Source: Tenrec ecaudatus
Lineage: Eukaryota > Chordata > Mammalia > Afrosoricida > Tenrecidae
Direction of reading: 5' to 3'
Length of the DNA: 64,000 bases
Assembly: GCF_050624435.1 (NCBI RefSeq)
Contig: NC_134543.1
Location: 124,339,475-124,403,474, forward strand
The notes under the pieces: model-generated
The model's database searches: none
Told to the model about the DNA's origin: nothing
Seen by the model: only the letters and a program-made list of their open reading frames with translations
Position numbers and translations under genes: made by a program
Part shown: piece after piece, positions 11,197-22,400 of the stretch
Layout of the letters: each line of letters opens with the position of its first letter
How positions within the stretch are numbered: the stretch's first letter is position 1

Positions 11197-11620
11197 GTAG
11201 GGCGAGCAGTTAATTCACCCAGGGGCACCTTGGAAGAAAGGCCTGGCGATCTATTTCCAACAAATCGGTCATTGCAATCCCCACCAAGCACAGCTTTACT
11301 CCCTGGGGAACAGCATTTTTAGTGGCCCTTTTAGAAAACTCCAAGTGGGCGGGGCGGGGAGGGGCATTGAGCAGGGCTTGATGAACCTGTAACACTCTGG
11401 CTTTCCAAAGGGTTCCGCCTGCCACCCCTTGGACTCGAACTGCGTTCTGCTCTCTTCCGTTGACTTTCAAAGCCTATTTTTAAAATGGTTTCATCCGAAA
11501 GCATTCTCTTACATTATTGTTTCATCCTCTCTCCGTTTTTCCAGTGGATTCAGAGCCCAGCATTATTGTCCTCGGGATCAGGATCGCGAATAACAGGATC
11601 TGTCTCTTCATGTTTTCCAG

Positions 11621-11797
11621 GACCTCTTCCTTAAGTGAGAGCGTTCACATCGTCCGGAAAGATGGTGGCCCTGTCCTTAAAGATCTGTGTCCGCCACTGC
11701 AACGTGGTGAAGACCATGCAGTTTGAACCGTCCACGGCCGTGTATGACGCCTGTCGAGTCATTCGGGAGAGGGTGCCCGAGGCACAGACGGGCCAAG
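11621..11797 (+). CDS. TLN2: TLN2 first coding exon: end of 5'UTR plus residues 1-45 (F0)
   Basis: The acceptor ttttccag ends at 11620. The exon carries 41 nt of 5'UTR (11621-11661) and then coding sequence from ATG 11662 to 11797, ending in phase 1 before donor gtgggt. The start is secured by an in-frame TAA at 11632-11634 with no ATG between it and 11662. The context aaagATGg is also good, with a purine at -3 and G at +4. The product begins the ubiquitin-like F0 domain, which in talin binds Rap1 GTPase (family knowledge). Because the exon opens with a splice acceptor, at least one non-coding exon and the promoter must lie upstream. I could not identify them in this window. Confidence 0.97.
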
Positions 11798-14700
11798 GTG
11801 GGTCACAGGGCATCTGCTGGTCTCTTGGAATGTGCGCCCATATAACCTACCTTTCCAGGCCGAGCAATCTGAAGTGCCAGGTGGTCAGCGAGCCCCCCGG
11901 GTGAGTGTGTGGTGCGTGGAGTACTTTCCGAGATCCGGCGCGGCTGCATCCTGTGCGAGGCTCCGGACAGCCACGATCCCTGCCACAGCTGAGCCACCAC
12001 ATCCCGCTTCTCCGGGTCGTCCCATATGTCACCATTGGGCTCTGCAGTTTGCAAATCACGTTCCGCTAGATGACCTCCTTCTCCCAGTAAAGTCCAAATG
12101 AACCTTCTCTAGCAGTTGTTGGGTGTCCACATCCTGAACCCCGTTTCTCGTGTGTGAAAGCTCCTCCGCATGTGGGGGGAGGCCTGCTCGGCTGGCTCCA
12201 CCGGCATTAGGATCCAGGGAAAACCTTAACACCTGGAGCACTTTGACGCGTCTTTGTAAATTTTCACCGCCAAGTTTAAAATGAAAGGATGTGTGATGGG
12301 TGTTTTGTTGGGGCTTGATCTGGCCCCTGTTGACCCGAGTTTAAACAGAAGCACCCAAACACTTTGACTTTCCATTTCCCTTTCCCTCCTTTTCATACCC
12401 ACTTCCTCTTGGTGGTGTTGAAGTGCAGGGGCCGCAGCCACGGGGAAGACCCTCAGTGACACGGACTGACTCAGTGGCAGCAACGATGGGCTCAAGCCAA
12501 GGTTGAGCGCAGGACCGAGCAGTGCTTTGTTCTGTTGTGCATAGGGTCGCCGAGTTAGTTAAAGTTTATGGTGCCAACCTGGCCGGTAAACACTTGTGCG
12601 GTTAATTGAAGCGTGGAGGGATAAATGGCTAGGTGAGCCTCACCTTTCTAGTTCTCGGGTCTCTTGCTTTGTGATGGTTGGAACAGGGTGCAGCTGCCTT
12701 AGTCAGTTCCCTGCTTCAGCTGGCAAGGCTCACTTCCTGCAAGACATCCCCAAGGAGAAGTCACATGGACCTACCCCGAGGCAGCCCTGGGTGCTAGAGC
12801 AGCCGTGTGGAGACCCCTGCCAGCACTTAGATGCTTACACGCTCACTGACTCAGCTGTCCTCCTGCAGTCGGCATCATTGCATCTGTTTTGTGAGATGGA
12901 AGAGGATTTTGTGGATTGGTGTCAGACATATGGGTTAATGTTTGACTTGTGGGCTTGGGGCTTGGGCAGCACAGATGTTTTCTTGATGTGCACTTCACCT
13001 TTATATAAAGCTCTCTTTTATACATGAGTTCCTGTGGATTTGTTTCTCTAAAGTTCCCAGACTATCACAGTCGCTATGGGTCAGGACTCATTTGAAGGCA
13101 CCTAAGAACACCATACCGTGTTGATCTGACTAAGAGTTGAGAAATTGGGTTCATTTCCAAATTGACAAGCTTTTAGTGTGAAAGTGGAATAAAACATATC
13201 TCAAAATTGAGAAGCTAATAAATATGGTTGAAATGGCAGTTGCCTTCGTTGTGTATATGAGGAGGTACCCCCTCAAAAAACAGATTTTTTTTCAAAGCTC
13301 TGTTTAAATTTTTCTATAAAACAATTTTATCACCTTCAAAGTACACTCCGTTACACTTAATACATTTGTCAAATCTGCGATTCCATTCTTGGAAACAGTT
13401 TTCAAACTCATCTGTTTGGATGACTGACAGCACCTCCCTCTTATTTTTTCTTCACCTCTTCTGTGTCATCAAATCACTGTCTTTTTATGTCCCTCTGCAT
13501 TGGTGAGGCGGTCTTGGCCTTAGGTGTCCCCTCTCGTGCTGTTTCCACGGCTGTCTGGTATTCTCTCCGCTGTTGTCTGGCCCGGGTTTTCGCGTAAAGG
13601 ACAGGGAACAAAAACACATTCCGTGCCAAAGAAACCTGGACTGCTTTCTTCCTGGCATTTCCCCTAAGTTTTGGACACCACCTGTGCGCCACTGGTTTTT
13701 AAGAAACTGAACCTGTTTGTGGATTATTTGAATACAACTCACGTCTTGTTCCTCTCCATCTGCCTTGGTCCCCACAATTGATGGTGGTGTCCAAGCAGAA
13801 CGCTGCTTTCCGGTGACGGAGAGGCCCCATAGCCTTCCTTGCCAAGTGAACATGCTCACCGCCTGGAAGTCAGCGAGGGCTCCCTCACCATGGTTTCTTT
13901 TCCTTTCTCTTTGTGCCCCAGCTTCTGACTATGGGCTGTTCCTTTCGGATGAGGACCCCAGGAAAGGCATTTGGCTGGAAGCGGGTCGAACGCTGGATTA
14001 CTACATGCTGCGAAATGGGGTACGCTGCTCCCCCTCCCCGCCCCTTCTTAACACCTTATTGAGGCAACGCAGAGAGATTGGAGACGCTGCGGGTCGGGAT
14101 TTTCAGTGAATTTTGCAGGTCGTGGCTAATTAGTTAGAAAGTAAGCTACAGCATCTTCCTGTATGTAGCAGGTAAGGATAGAATTGAGGAGGAACCAAAG
14201 TGTAACCCTACAAGGGCTCTGTCGAGGAAATGTAACGAGTTAAAAAAATGTGTTGAGCCTTCTATCCAGCTTAGGTTTTTGGAACATAAAGGAGACTGGA
14301 TTTAGCAGATATCTCAGTATCTCATAAAGTGAGAAATTATGTGATGTCAACTAATTTCTCTCTCTATAGTTCGATTTTTTTTTTAATGTCATAAAAAATT
14401 CTCATTTAAAAATGACTCCCACACTTGCTGACTTTGCTGGGTCTTGCCGTTGTTGTAGAATCTGCACCACTGTGGAAACCCCAGCCGGTGACTGTGAGGA
14501 AGTAAGGGTGTGATGGATGTTCTCCATCACGTGTATCTATATATATTTATACGGGCTGTTTAGTATAGTGTAAGAGATAACTGGAGAAACGCACTGCAGT
14601 CTCAGACAGGCACAGAAGCATTTCCTCTGCTGGTTCCCTTTCTTTCGGCAGGACGCACGCCAGTCACAGCTTACGAAAGGTCGTTTCCAGCAATTGTCTA

Positions 14701-16403
14701 TAAGCAGCAAAAAATGACTTCTGTGCCTATAGTTTCACGATCAGGGTTTACAGAAACATTTATGAAAGCAGCTGTTCAGCAGTGTGGTCCCCGCGTGGTG
14801 AACATGGTGAAATCGGTTGGCTGCCGGCGAAAAGGGTGGTGGCCGGTTCTAGATCCCCGAGGCACTTGAAAAGCAGCCATGGAACGTTCTCAGGCATGCG
14901 GTGTCCTGCCGTCACCATGCGAGGCACTCAGCGCGAGGACAAGGAGGACAAGAAGGGAAATTTCTTTATTCCACGGGTGTCCATTGGCTATTAGTCTTCC
15001 CATTAAAAATGGCCACCCCAAGAGGCCGTGGTGAAGTGTTTGTGTGGCTTGTGCTCTAGGATGTTCTGGAATATAAAAAGAAGCAGAGACCTCAGAAGAT
15101 CCGGATGCTGGACGGCTCTGTGAAGACGGTGATGGTGGACGACTCCAAGACCGTCGGCGAGCTGCTGGTGACCATCTGCAGCCGCATCGGTGAGTGTTCG
15201 CACCTCCCTCTTCTCTTTCCCATCTGGTGTGATAGCCTGGCAATCGTGCCCGTGTCTTCTCGTGCCCGACCTCAGGAGAAAGGGTGCAGGCTCCTGGGGT
15301 GCAGACCCACAAACTGGTCTTACAAACACTTCAATTGTTCACCAAGTCATAATAGACAGTTCGTTGTAGCTCTCTTTTTCCAAAATGAAAGGCAGGTTCA
15401 AGTTGAAAATCATGATTTGGAAGTCATAGCTTGGTCTCCCTTCCGTTGCCGAGGTTCTGCCGGCCTCTCGGGCATGCAGAGGGTCTCCGGGAATAATTGT
15501 TTGATACTTGGCAGCAACGGCATCACCAGACAGCTGTTCTCCTGTTGTTCTCCCCCGAGACCACGCTCTTCTTAGGCCTGCTGCTTAGTTTTCTCTCCTG
15601 GGTCCTGCAGGCACTTTGGGTTCAACAATGCCTTGCCTTCTTCTGCCTGAGCTCTACTTTGTCCTTGTTGCTTAAAAATTAGAAGAATTGACAGCAGACA
15701 AGTGGGTGAAGGGAGAAGTTGGGCAGTGTAAGATATGACAAATTAATAACTTATAAATCATCAAGGGTTCACGAGGGGGGAGCGGGGAAGGAAGGGGAAT
15801 ACTGAGGAGCTGATGCCAGGGGCTGAAGTGGAGAGCAGGTGTTTTGAGAATGATGAGGGCAAGGAATGTACAAATGTGCTTGACACAATTGATGTGTGTA
15901 TGGATTGTGATAAGAGTTGTATGAGCCCCTAATAAAATGATTTTTAAAAAGCAGGATGGGAACATGTACAATTCTGCTTGATACAATTGATGTATGGATT
16001 GTAATGAGTTATAAGAGCCCCCAATAAAATGCTCTTTTAATTTAAAGAAAAATAGAAGAATTTGGACATGACATTTTGGGTGTGACCTTAAATAGCTGAA
16101 AACCCTGTGCTGATGTGGGTGCCACGGGGCCCCTACAGGTCCCTCGTTTGGGGAAGACGTCTTTCTCTGCTCTGCGCGCGAGCACTCCTGGGCGCGTGAC
16201 GCGATAGCTTGATCGTTGGTAATTATAACCCACTGTGTGCTCTTAGGAATCACGAACTATGAAGAATACTCATTGATCCAAGAAACCCTGGAAGAAAAGA
16301 AGGAGGAAGGGACAGGGACCCTCAAAAAGGACAGGACGCTGTTACGAGATGAGAGGAAAATGGAGAAGCTGAAGGCCAAGCTTCACACAGACGATGACCG
16401 TAA

Positions 16404-16437
<34 letters not shown>

Positions 16438-19400
16438 GGGGGGGGGGGGGGCAGGCACATGGGTATTGCCACGCCTCACGCTCCCAACACGTATGGGACC
16501 CAGGGCAGGGTGTACTTTCGTCTATTTTCCCAGGTCTGCTTTACATGTTTAGATTTAAGTCACGAAACTATAAAGACCCTTAAGGGATTAAAAAGTAACT
16601 CCCATTTCATAATATTTTTTAAATCCCTTAATATCAGAGAGGCCAAATGTGTTTATAATTTCTGTTGTTTTCTCCAAATAGTTTCAGTCTGTTGGAACTG
16701 CGATCCAGGGAAGGCTGGATGATATATTGCTTCATTCCTTTAATCAGTAGACTCAATCTCTCCTGTCTTCTCAGTTGCTGTGTGTGTGTGTGTGTGTGTG
16801 TGTGTCTGTGTGTGTAGAGAAACCAGATTGTTAGTTGTATCGTGCTTCCTATAGTCTGGATTTTGTTGTTGCCTATTTATGACATCATTTAACATGTGCA
16901 TCCCTCCTTTTAACCCTTTGGACTGGCGGTCCAATCAGGCTCGGGCTTCAGTGTTCATGAGTACGCATAAGTGTGTATATGTGTGTAAATGTGTATGTAC
17001 ACACACGTGCATACGCACACACACTCATATATTGAAAATAAAAACTACCCCATACATTGCGATAGGTACTTTTATTTAGAAGTTAACAGCTCTCGATGAC
17101 CATTGCGTCCATTCATGTTTCCCTCACTGGTTACAAAACAATAATACGATTCTACCAGAAAAGTAATTTTCTATGGCCCTTCAGTGAATATTGTTGTTCG
17201 CTGTCCTTGAGTCGGTTGTGACCCAGCCACCCTGTGTTCAACAGAAGGAAACCCACCCAGTCCTGCCCCATCCTCACGGTTCGTCTTATGCTTGAGCCCA
17301 TGGTTGCAGCCACTGCGTCCGTCCATCTGGTCAGGGTTCTTCTCTTTTTCACTTTACCAAGCAGGATGGCCTTCTCCGGGGACTGGTCTCTCCTGATAAC
17401 ACGCCCAGAGCACATGCGCTGGAGTCTCGCCATCCTCCGGCCTAAGACATATGGCTGTCCTCCTTCCAAGACATATGTGTCGGTTCTTTTGGCAGTCTGT
17501 GTTCATACTAAGTATTAATTAATTTTTCATTTCCCATGAAGTTCCTGAAGCTCGCTCTGTGACCACCCCGTGGGAACCAGAGCCCAGCTGTGTGTAACGT
17601 GATACCTGATTCTCCGCAAAGTGGATCCTAATTGGTGCCACCGCTCACCTCTACTCACTTCCCCCGCCACTTCCCTCCCTTGGGCTTGCCTTTGCTGCTC
17701 CGTGGGAAGATGGCACCATTGTCCTTGTGTCTTCAGTCGTGCTGTCAGTCATTTCCGTGGACCCTCAGTTCTTTCCCTTTTCTCTCTGCCTCATCTGGTT
17801 TCCAGTAGCAGCGTCTTTCTCAACAAGGGAGACTTGAAACGGATCCCAAGGAGTTATTAATATGTGCATGATACTCTCTCGGGTTTCATGGGAGATGAGG
17901 TCATTCAGACACAATCCCTGTTGCCGACAGCCTCGTGAGGTTGGCAATGCACACTGGCCCGGGAGTGTAGGGAGCGGGGTAGCTGAGTGTACCTCTGTGA
18001 CCTGTCAGAAATGTACAGGAATGGTTGATTCCAGTGGGCCTAGAGCCATGGGGGCTAACCAAAGGGCTGGAGGTTTGAATCTCCCCATTGACTCTATAGT
18101 GGAAGAAGGCCTGGCAGTCTGCTCCCACTGAGTAGGCCATTGAACATCACTGGGTTCCTTCTGCTTGGTCCCAAGAGACTGCTCTAAGTTGGAGAGGACC
18201 CAGTAGCTCCCTCCACCACCAACAGATTGCAGGCGTGTGTTCTCAGAATGGATGAAATCCGTGCTGGGCTCACCTCCCCACCACTGGTCTGTCGCCCCAG
18301 CACTCCCTCGTTCCCTCCTCTCATCTCTGTCTTATTCTTTCTCCTAATTAGGGTCCGGGCAACTCATTGTGCTCAAAATTTGTAAATTATTTCAGATGGT
18401 GAGATGCTGCAGATCTCCTTCTATTTAAAGGAAATGCTTGGTTATCTTAACACAAAGCCCTAATTTCCTCCTTTTTCCCCCCAACTCCCCGCATTCACCC
18501 ACTGGGGGAGCATAGCAGAAATTCCGCTGAAATGTGTCAGCTAACTTGAGGAATGGCTGGGGGTTCATCACAGAGCAGACAGGAGATTGATTATTTAAAG
18601 CCAACAAACACAGTTCTGGTATAAGAAGCAATGGAAACAGAATACGGCGTTAGAGAACACAGCCCCGCATCACTCTGTGGCTTGGGTACCGCGCCTTTGG
18701 TTCGGAGGAAACGTGAACGGCTCTTTCCTTTGCCCTGTCGTCTTGCAGTCAACTGGCTGGACCACAGCCGGACGTTCCGAGAACAAGGCGTCGATGAGAA
18801 TGAGACCTTGCTGCTCCGACGCAAGTTCTTCTACTCGGATCAGAACGTGGATTCCAGAGACCCTGTGCAGCTGAACTTGCTCTATGTTCAGGTACAGGCT
18901 AGTCGTCCGTGTGCAGCCCCCGAGGCTGGTGAGGTTTCGGCAGCTCCTGACGGTGAGCAGGCGCTCCGCTCCAGCTTTTGTCGTGTTTGGGAATCCAGTT
19001 TCCAGCATGTGTTGTTCGTGTCTCCCGTTTCTGGCGGACATTTAACACGGCCGCTGGCTCTCTTGACCTCCGACTCTCCCTGCTGGGTGTGGAGAGGCGA
19101 TTGTGTGGGACTGGACCGGTTTACTGCCTCTAGCACAATAATGCTCTCTTGCCCAGCAGCATAGACATAAAAGAGAATATCAGACAGAAAAGTCAGTATT
19201 TCTCATTAACTGAAAGATACCCTCTCAGTAGCCTTTTACGTCTTCACTATCAGTTAATTGTTTAAACTTGGACAAGTCGTTTAACGTGTCTGAGCTGCAG
19301 TATTCTGGTCTATGAAATGTGGGCTTACACAACGAGGGAGTCCCCAGCGCGTCACTCAACTCAAAGGAAACATGATTCATCTTTCCCTGTATTCCCACCT

Positions 19401-22400
19401 CTTTCCCATGCCCCCCCCTTTATTTCCCACCTCTTTCCCATGTCCCCCCTCCTTCCATTTATCGATCTGCCTTTCCGTAGTGCCAGTGCCAGCAAACGGC
19501 AGCCGTGTCTGCTGCCTGTGTTTATGAATACAGTTGTCTAGGTATGCAGATCTTTTGTTGTTGTTAACATATTGTCTGTAACTGCCCGTATTTGTCCAGT
19601 GATGGAGTTCTGTGGTCATAGTAAAGACCACAGAGATGCCCTGTTTCCCCGAAAATATGACATTGTCTTATATTAATTTTTGTTCCCAAAGTTGTGCTAG
19701 GTCTTATTTTCAGGGGATGTCTTATTTTTCCATGAAGAAGAATATGGTACACATTTATTGTTGAACCCCAAAAAAGGAAATTTATTACCTGTATATGGTA
19801 CGGTAGTAGTTGTCATTAAAAACCAGCATAACCAGACAACCTGTGAGTCCTACAGTATTGAGAATTTCTTGTTCCTACCAATATTTCCATGTACAACAAT
19901 CTATGGTACATTTACTCATTTATTCAATGACAGTCATGTCATCATCTTCTGGAACATCATCATTAACAATCCAAACCCTTATTTTCGGGGGGATGCCTTA
20001 TATTTCAGCGAGAGGCAAAACTGTAAGTAGGTCTTATTTTCAGGGTTGTCTTACTTTCGGGGAAGCAGTGTAGTATGGACCACAAGGTCAAAACACTTAC
20101 TGTCTGACCCTGTGTGAGAAAAGGGTGATTCCGAGTTCCTTGATAGAACCACAGCACAAAAGGAGGATGGGTAAGGAGGAGGCTGGAAGGAAACGCTTAT
20201 TGCCCGCAAGAGGCTTAGAGGGATCATTAAGATTAGCGGACATAGATAAGGAGTCCTTGTACTGTGGGCTGGGTGTCACGTTGGTGGCTCAGCTCCACCA
20301 GCTTCTCAGATGGAGCAGTCTGTTCTCATAGGAATGTATAGTCCTGGAAACTGTGTAAGGTCACAAGGAGCTGGGATTGACTCGAAGGAGTGGGGTTGGC
20401 CAGCGACAGGAAGGACAGACAGGAGGACACTTGGGTCATTGCAGTGGTGGACTGGTGGACAGGTCTAGGGCTGTGTAATGCTGTCATCCCCCAACACGCC
20501 TTGGGTATCTATCAAATTCTTGCCTGTCTGGGCTTGTTTCTCTAGCCCTCCCCAGCTCCTTTATCTTGGAATGTGGGGTGGGTTTTGAATGCTAGGTATT
20601 TTGTCTGCTAATTTTGTGATTTAAAGATTCTTAAAAAGTAAATTGCAAAAAAAAAAAAGTAAACTGCAGTTGTATTCCGACCTCTATGAATCTACTAATT
20701 TAACAAGGGTTTTCCTCTGTGTCTATTTTTCAAAATCATTCCTGCCTTCCTAGATTATAATCAAGCCGTACTTTTTATGTACTGGACGTTGCTGCTGCGG
20801 TCCATCTCTAGGCAGTTTGGGACCAAGAGGTGTTTTCCTTGTGCCTTGTGTTCTCCTGCGCGGCAGACGTCCACAGCATCCTGAGAGCATCCTTGTGCGT
20901 GGGCCGGCACAGTTCCCCTGTGCACCGCAGAGAAGGCGTGCTCTGGTGTGGGGTTTGTCTGTGGGGGAGAATGAACCATTTCTCCAAGCCTCTGATGCTT
21001 TCCCTCCTCTATCTTTCAGGCTCGGGATGACATCCTGAACGGCTCCCACCCTGTCTCCTTCGAAAAGGCTTGTGAGTTTGGTGGATTTCAAGCCCAGATA
21101 CAGTTTGGACCTCATGTGGACCATAAGCATAAACCTGGATTCTTAGAGTAAACAACCTTTCATTGTTAATTAATTTGATCTCTTTTCTTCTTTTTTTTTT
21201 CTTTTCCTCTTTCTTTCCACACGTTTATTTTTGAGCTCGCTACTCAAAGTACACCCAGGGGTCAATCAAATGTGAAAATCCTAGCTTTTGTCCCATTGAG
21301 TTTATAATTTGCAGGCTTCAAGCAAAGCAAAGTGACTAGAATCTGGTGTTGGAAATAGGACCGTAAAGCTTATTTGGTACAAGTCCAGCTAGTGGGTGCC
21401 TTCTCGAGTCTGGTCAAGGACACCTAGGAATTTAGAAACTTACTTTGCTCCGTGTTCTGAAAGCTGCCCATGAGAAAATTCCTTGTTCATACTGGACTGC
21501 ATTCCATTGTCTTTATCATTTCCCCCCCAGACCCCTGTTTGAAAGCCACGGTACAGGCGAGAGAACATACCCGTGTCATGATGGTCTTTCCATGTTTGTG
21601 ATGCTCTGAAAGTAAGATGTATACACGGAACACTTGCCCCATTCTTTTCACTCATCTGACTTTGGGTTCTCGTTTATAGAATTATGGGAGTGGCTCTTTC
21701 AGGGTTCAGAGTTGTCGGTTCAAGAGAAAGCTAATTCATCCAAATGACCGCGCCCCAAGATCATGGGCCGCAGTTGACTTGCTGGAAATACCCGGCAGCA
21801 CGACGCCAGCCCTCCCCTGGGCTGTTTGTCACGGGTCATTTCCACCCCTCTTCTTTGACGTGGCGGTCTCCCAGGGTTGGGTATCTTTCTTCCACTGGTA
21901 ATTCTCTCTCTCTAAATGTGTTTTCCTTCGGTCTACCCATCTTCTATTCTCTTGCTACTTCATTTTAGTGCGGGTGAAATGTGGCCAGATGGTATAAATC
22001 AAACAAAATGAGCACCGCCAAGCCAACATTACTCTGGGTCACTGCAGGAAGACCGTGCAACATGGAGAGGCCATGGAGAGCGTGTGGAGCCTGGGCTAGG
22101 CACTCATCTGCGGGCGGGGGGCATGGGCTTTGAGTGGATGGTGTGCAGGCGTGAGATGTGCCGAAAAAGTCATCAGTTGCACTGTGCCTGCATGCATCAA
22201 GGGAATAAGTTCATGTAAATACTCACTTGACCCTTCACCTACTTTCACTGTGGTGGAAAGCAGCTGGGATCTGCATAGACCCTTGAATAAGAAGAATAAG
22301 TCCCTACTTAAAAAAAATCATTTTATTGGGGCCAGTACAACTCTTCTCACAATCCATCCATCCACCCATCCATCCATCCATCCACCAATCTATCCATCCA

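Larger units (their letters stand above)
1..11620. other. Upstream region / 5' intron of TLN2, no coding exon recognised
   Basis: The segment in front of the first coding exon ends in a splice acceptor, so at least its 3' part is intron. I see repeats (listed separately) and no CpG-island promoter, conserved exon or RNA gene. Stretches in which I recognise nothing are 1-505, 1065-2400 (apart from a short TA tract), 2700-3264, 4840-5910, 5985-6785, 7267-8050, 8140-8700, 8890-9175 and 11200-11620. In other mammals TLN2 has far-upstream non-coding exons, so the promoter may be outside the window. Confidence 0.7.
11798..13921 (+). other. TLN2: TLN2 intron after first coding exon
   Basis: A 2.1-kb intron between donor gtgggt and acceptor ccccag. 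It holds an RTE 3' end near 12.5 kb and a mariner remnant at 13256-13495. The rest, including the moderately GC-rich 11.8-12.4 kb, shows nothing I recognise. Confidence 0.9.
14020..16246 (+). other. TLN2: TLN2 introns 14020-15059 and 15190-16246
   Basis: These are two short introns, separated by the exon at 15060-15189. The first has no repeat I recognise. The second contains two tandem sense-oriented L1 3' ends (15690-16050) just before the acceptor at 16246. Confidence 0.9.
16400..18748 (+). other. TLN2: TLN2 intron with TG tracts
   Basis: A 2.3-kb intron. It begins with (TG)14 and a G14 run, has another TG tract at about 16777-16815 and a mixed TG/CA stretch near 16975-17030. An antisense RTE end lies at 17195-17512 and an AfroSINE near 18.04-18.17 kb. 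Nothing else is recognised. Confidence 0.9.
18892..21019 (+). other. TLN2: TLN2 intron with a MIR relic and a pogo-like element
   Basis: A 2.1-kb intron containing a MIR-like relic (about 19262-19322), the inverted-repeat element 19639-20070 and an AfroSINE (20264-20405). The last 350 nt before the acceptor show nothing recognisable. Confidence 0.9.

Noticed and set aside
1..11620. TLN2 promoter or upstream 5'UTR exons
   Set aside because: An upstream exon must exist because the first coding exon starts at an acceptor, but I see no CpG island or recognisable exon to name.
11662..11797. Assignment to TLN1 instead of TLN2
   Set aside because: The N-terminus has the talin-2-specific extra residues (CVRHCNVV), and the linker and rod residues follow talin-2 throughout. 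The introns are also much larger than in compact TLN1.
15672..16253. 193-aa antisense reading frame
   Set aside because: It covers the two L1 3' ends and ends inside the TLN2 exon region; it is antisense L1 3'UTR translation.
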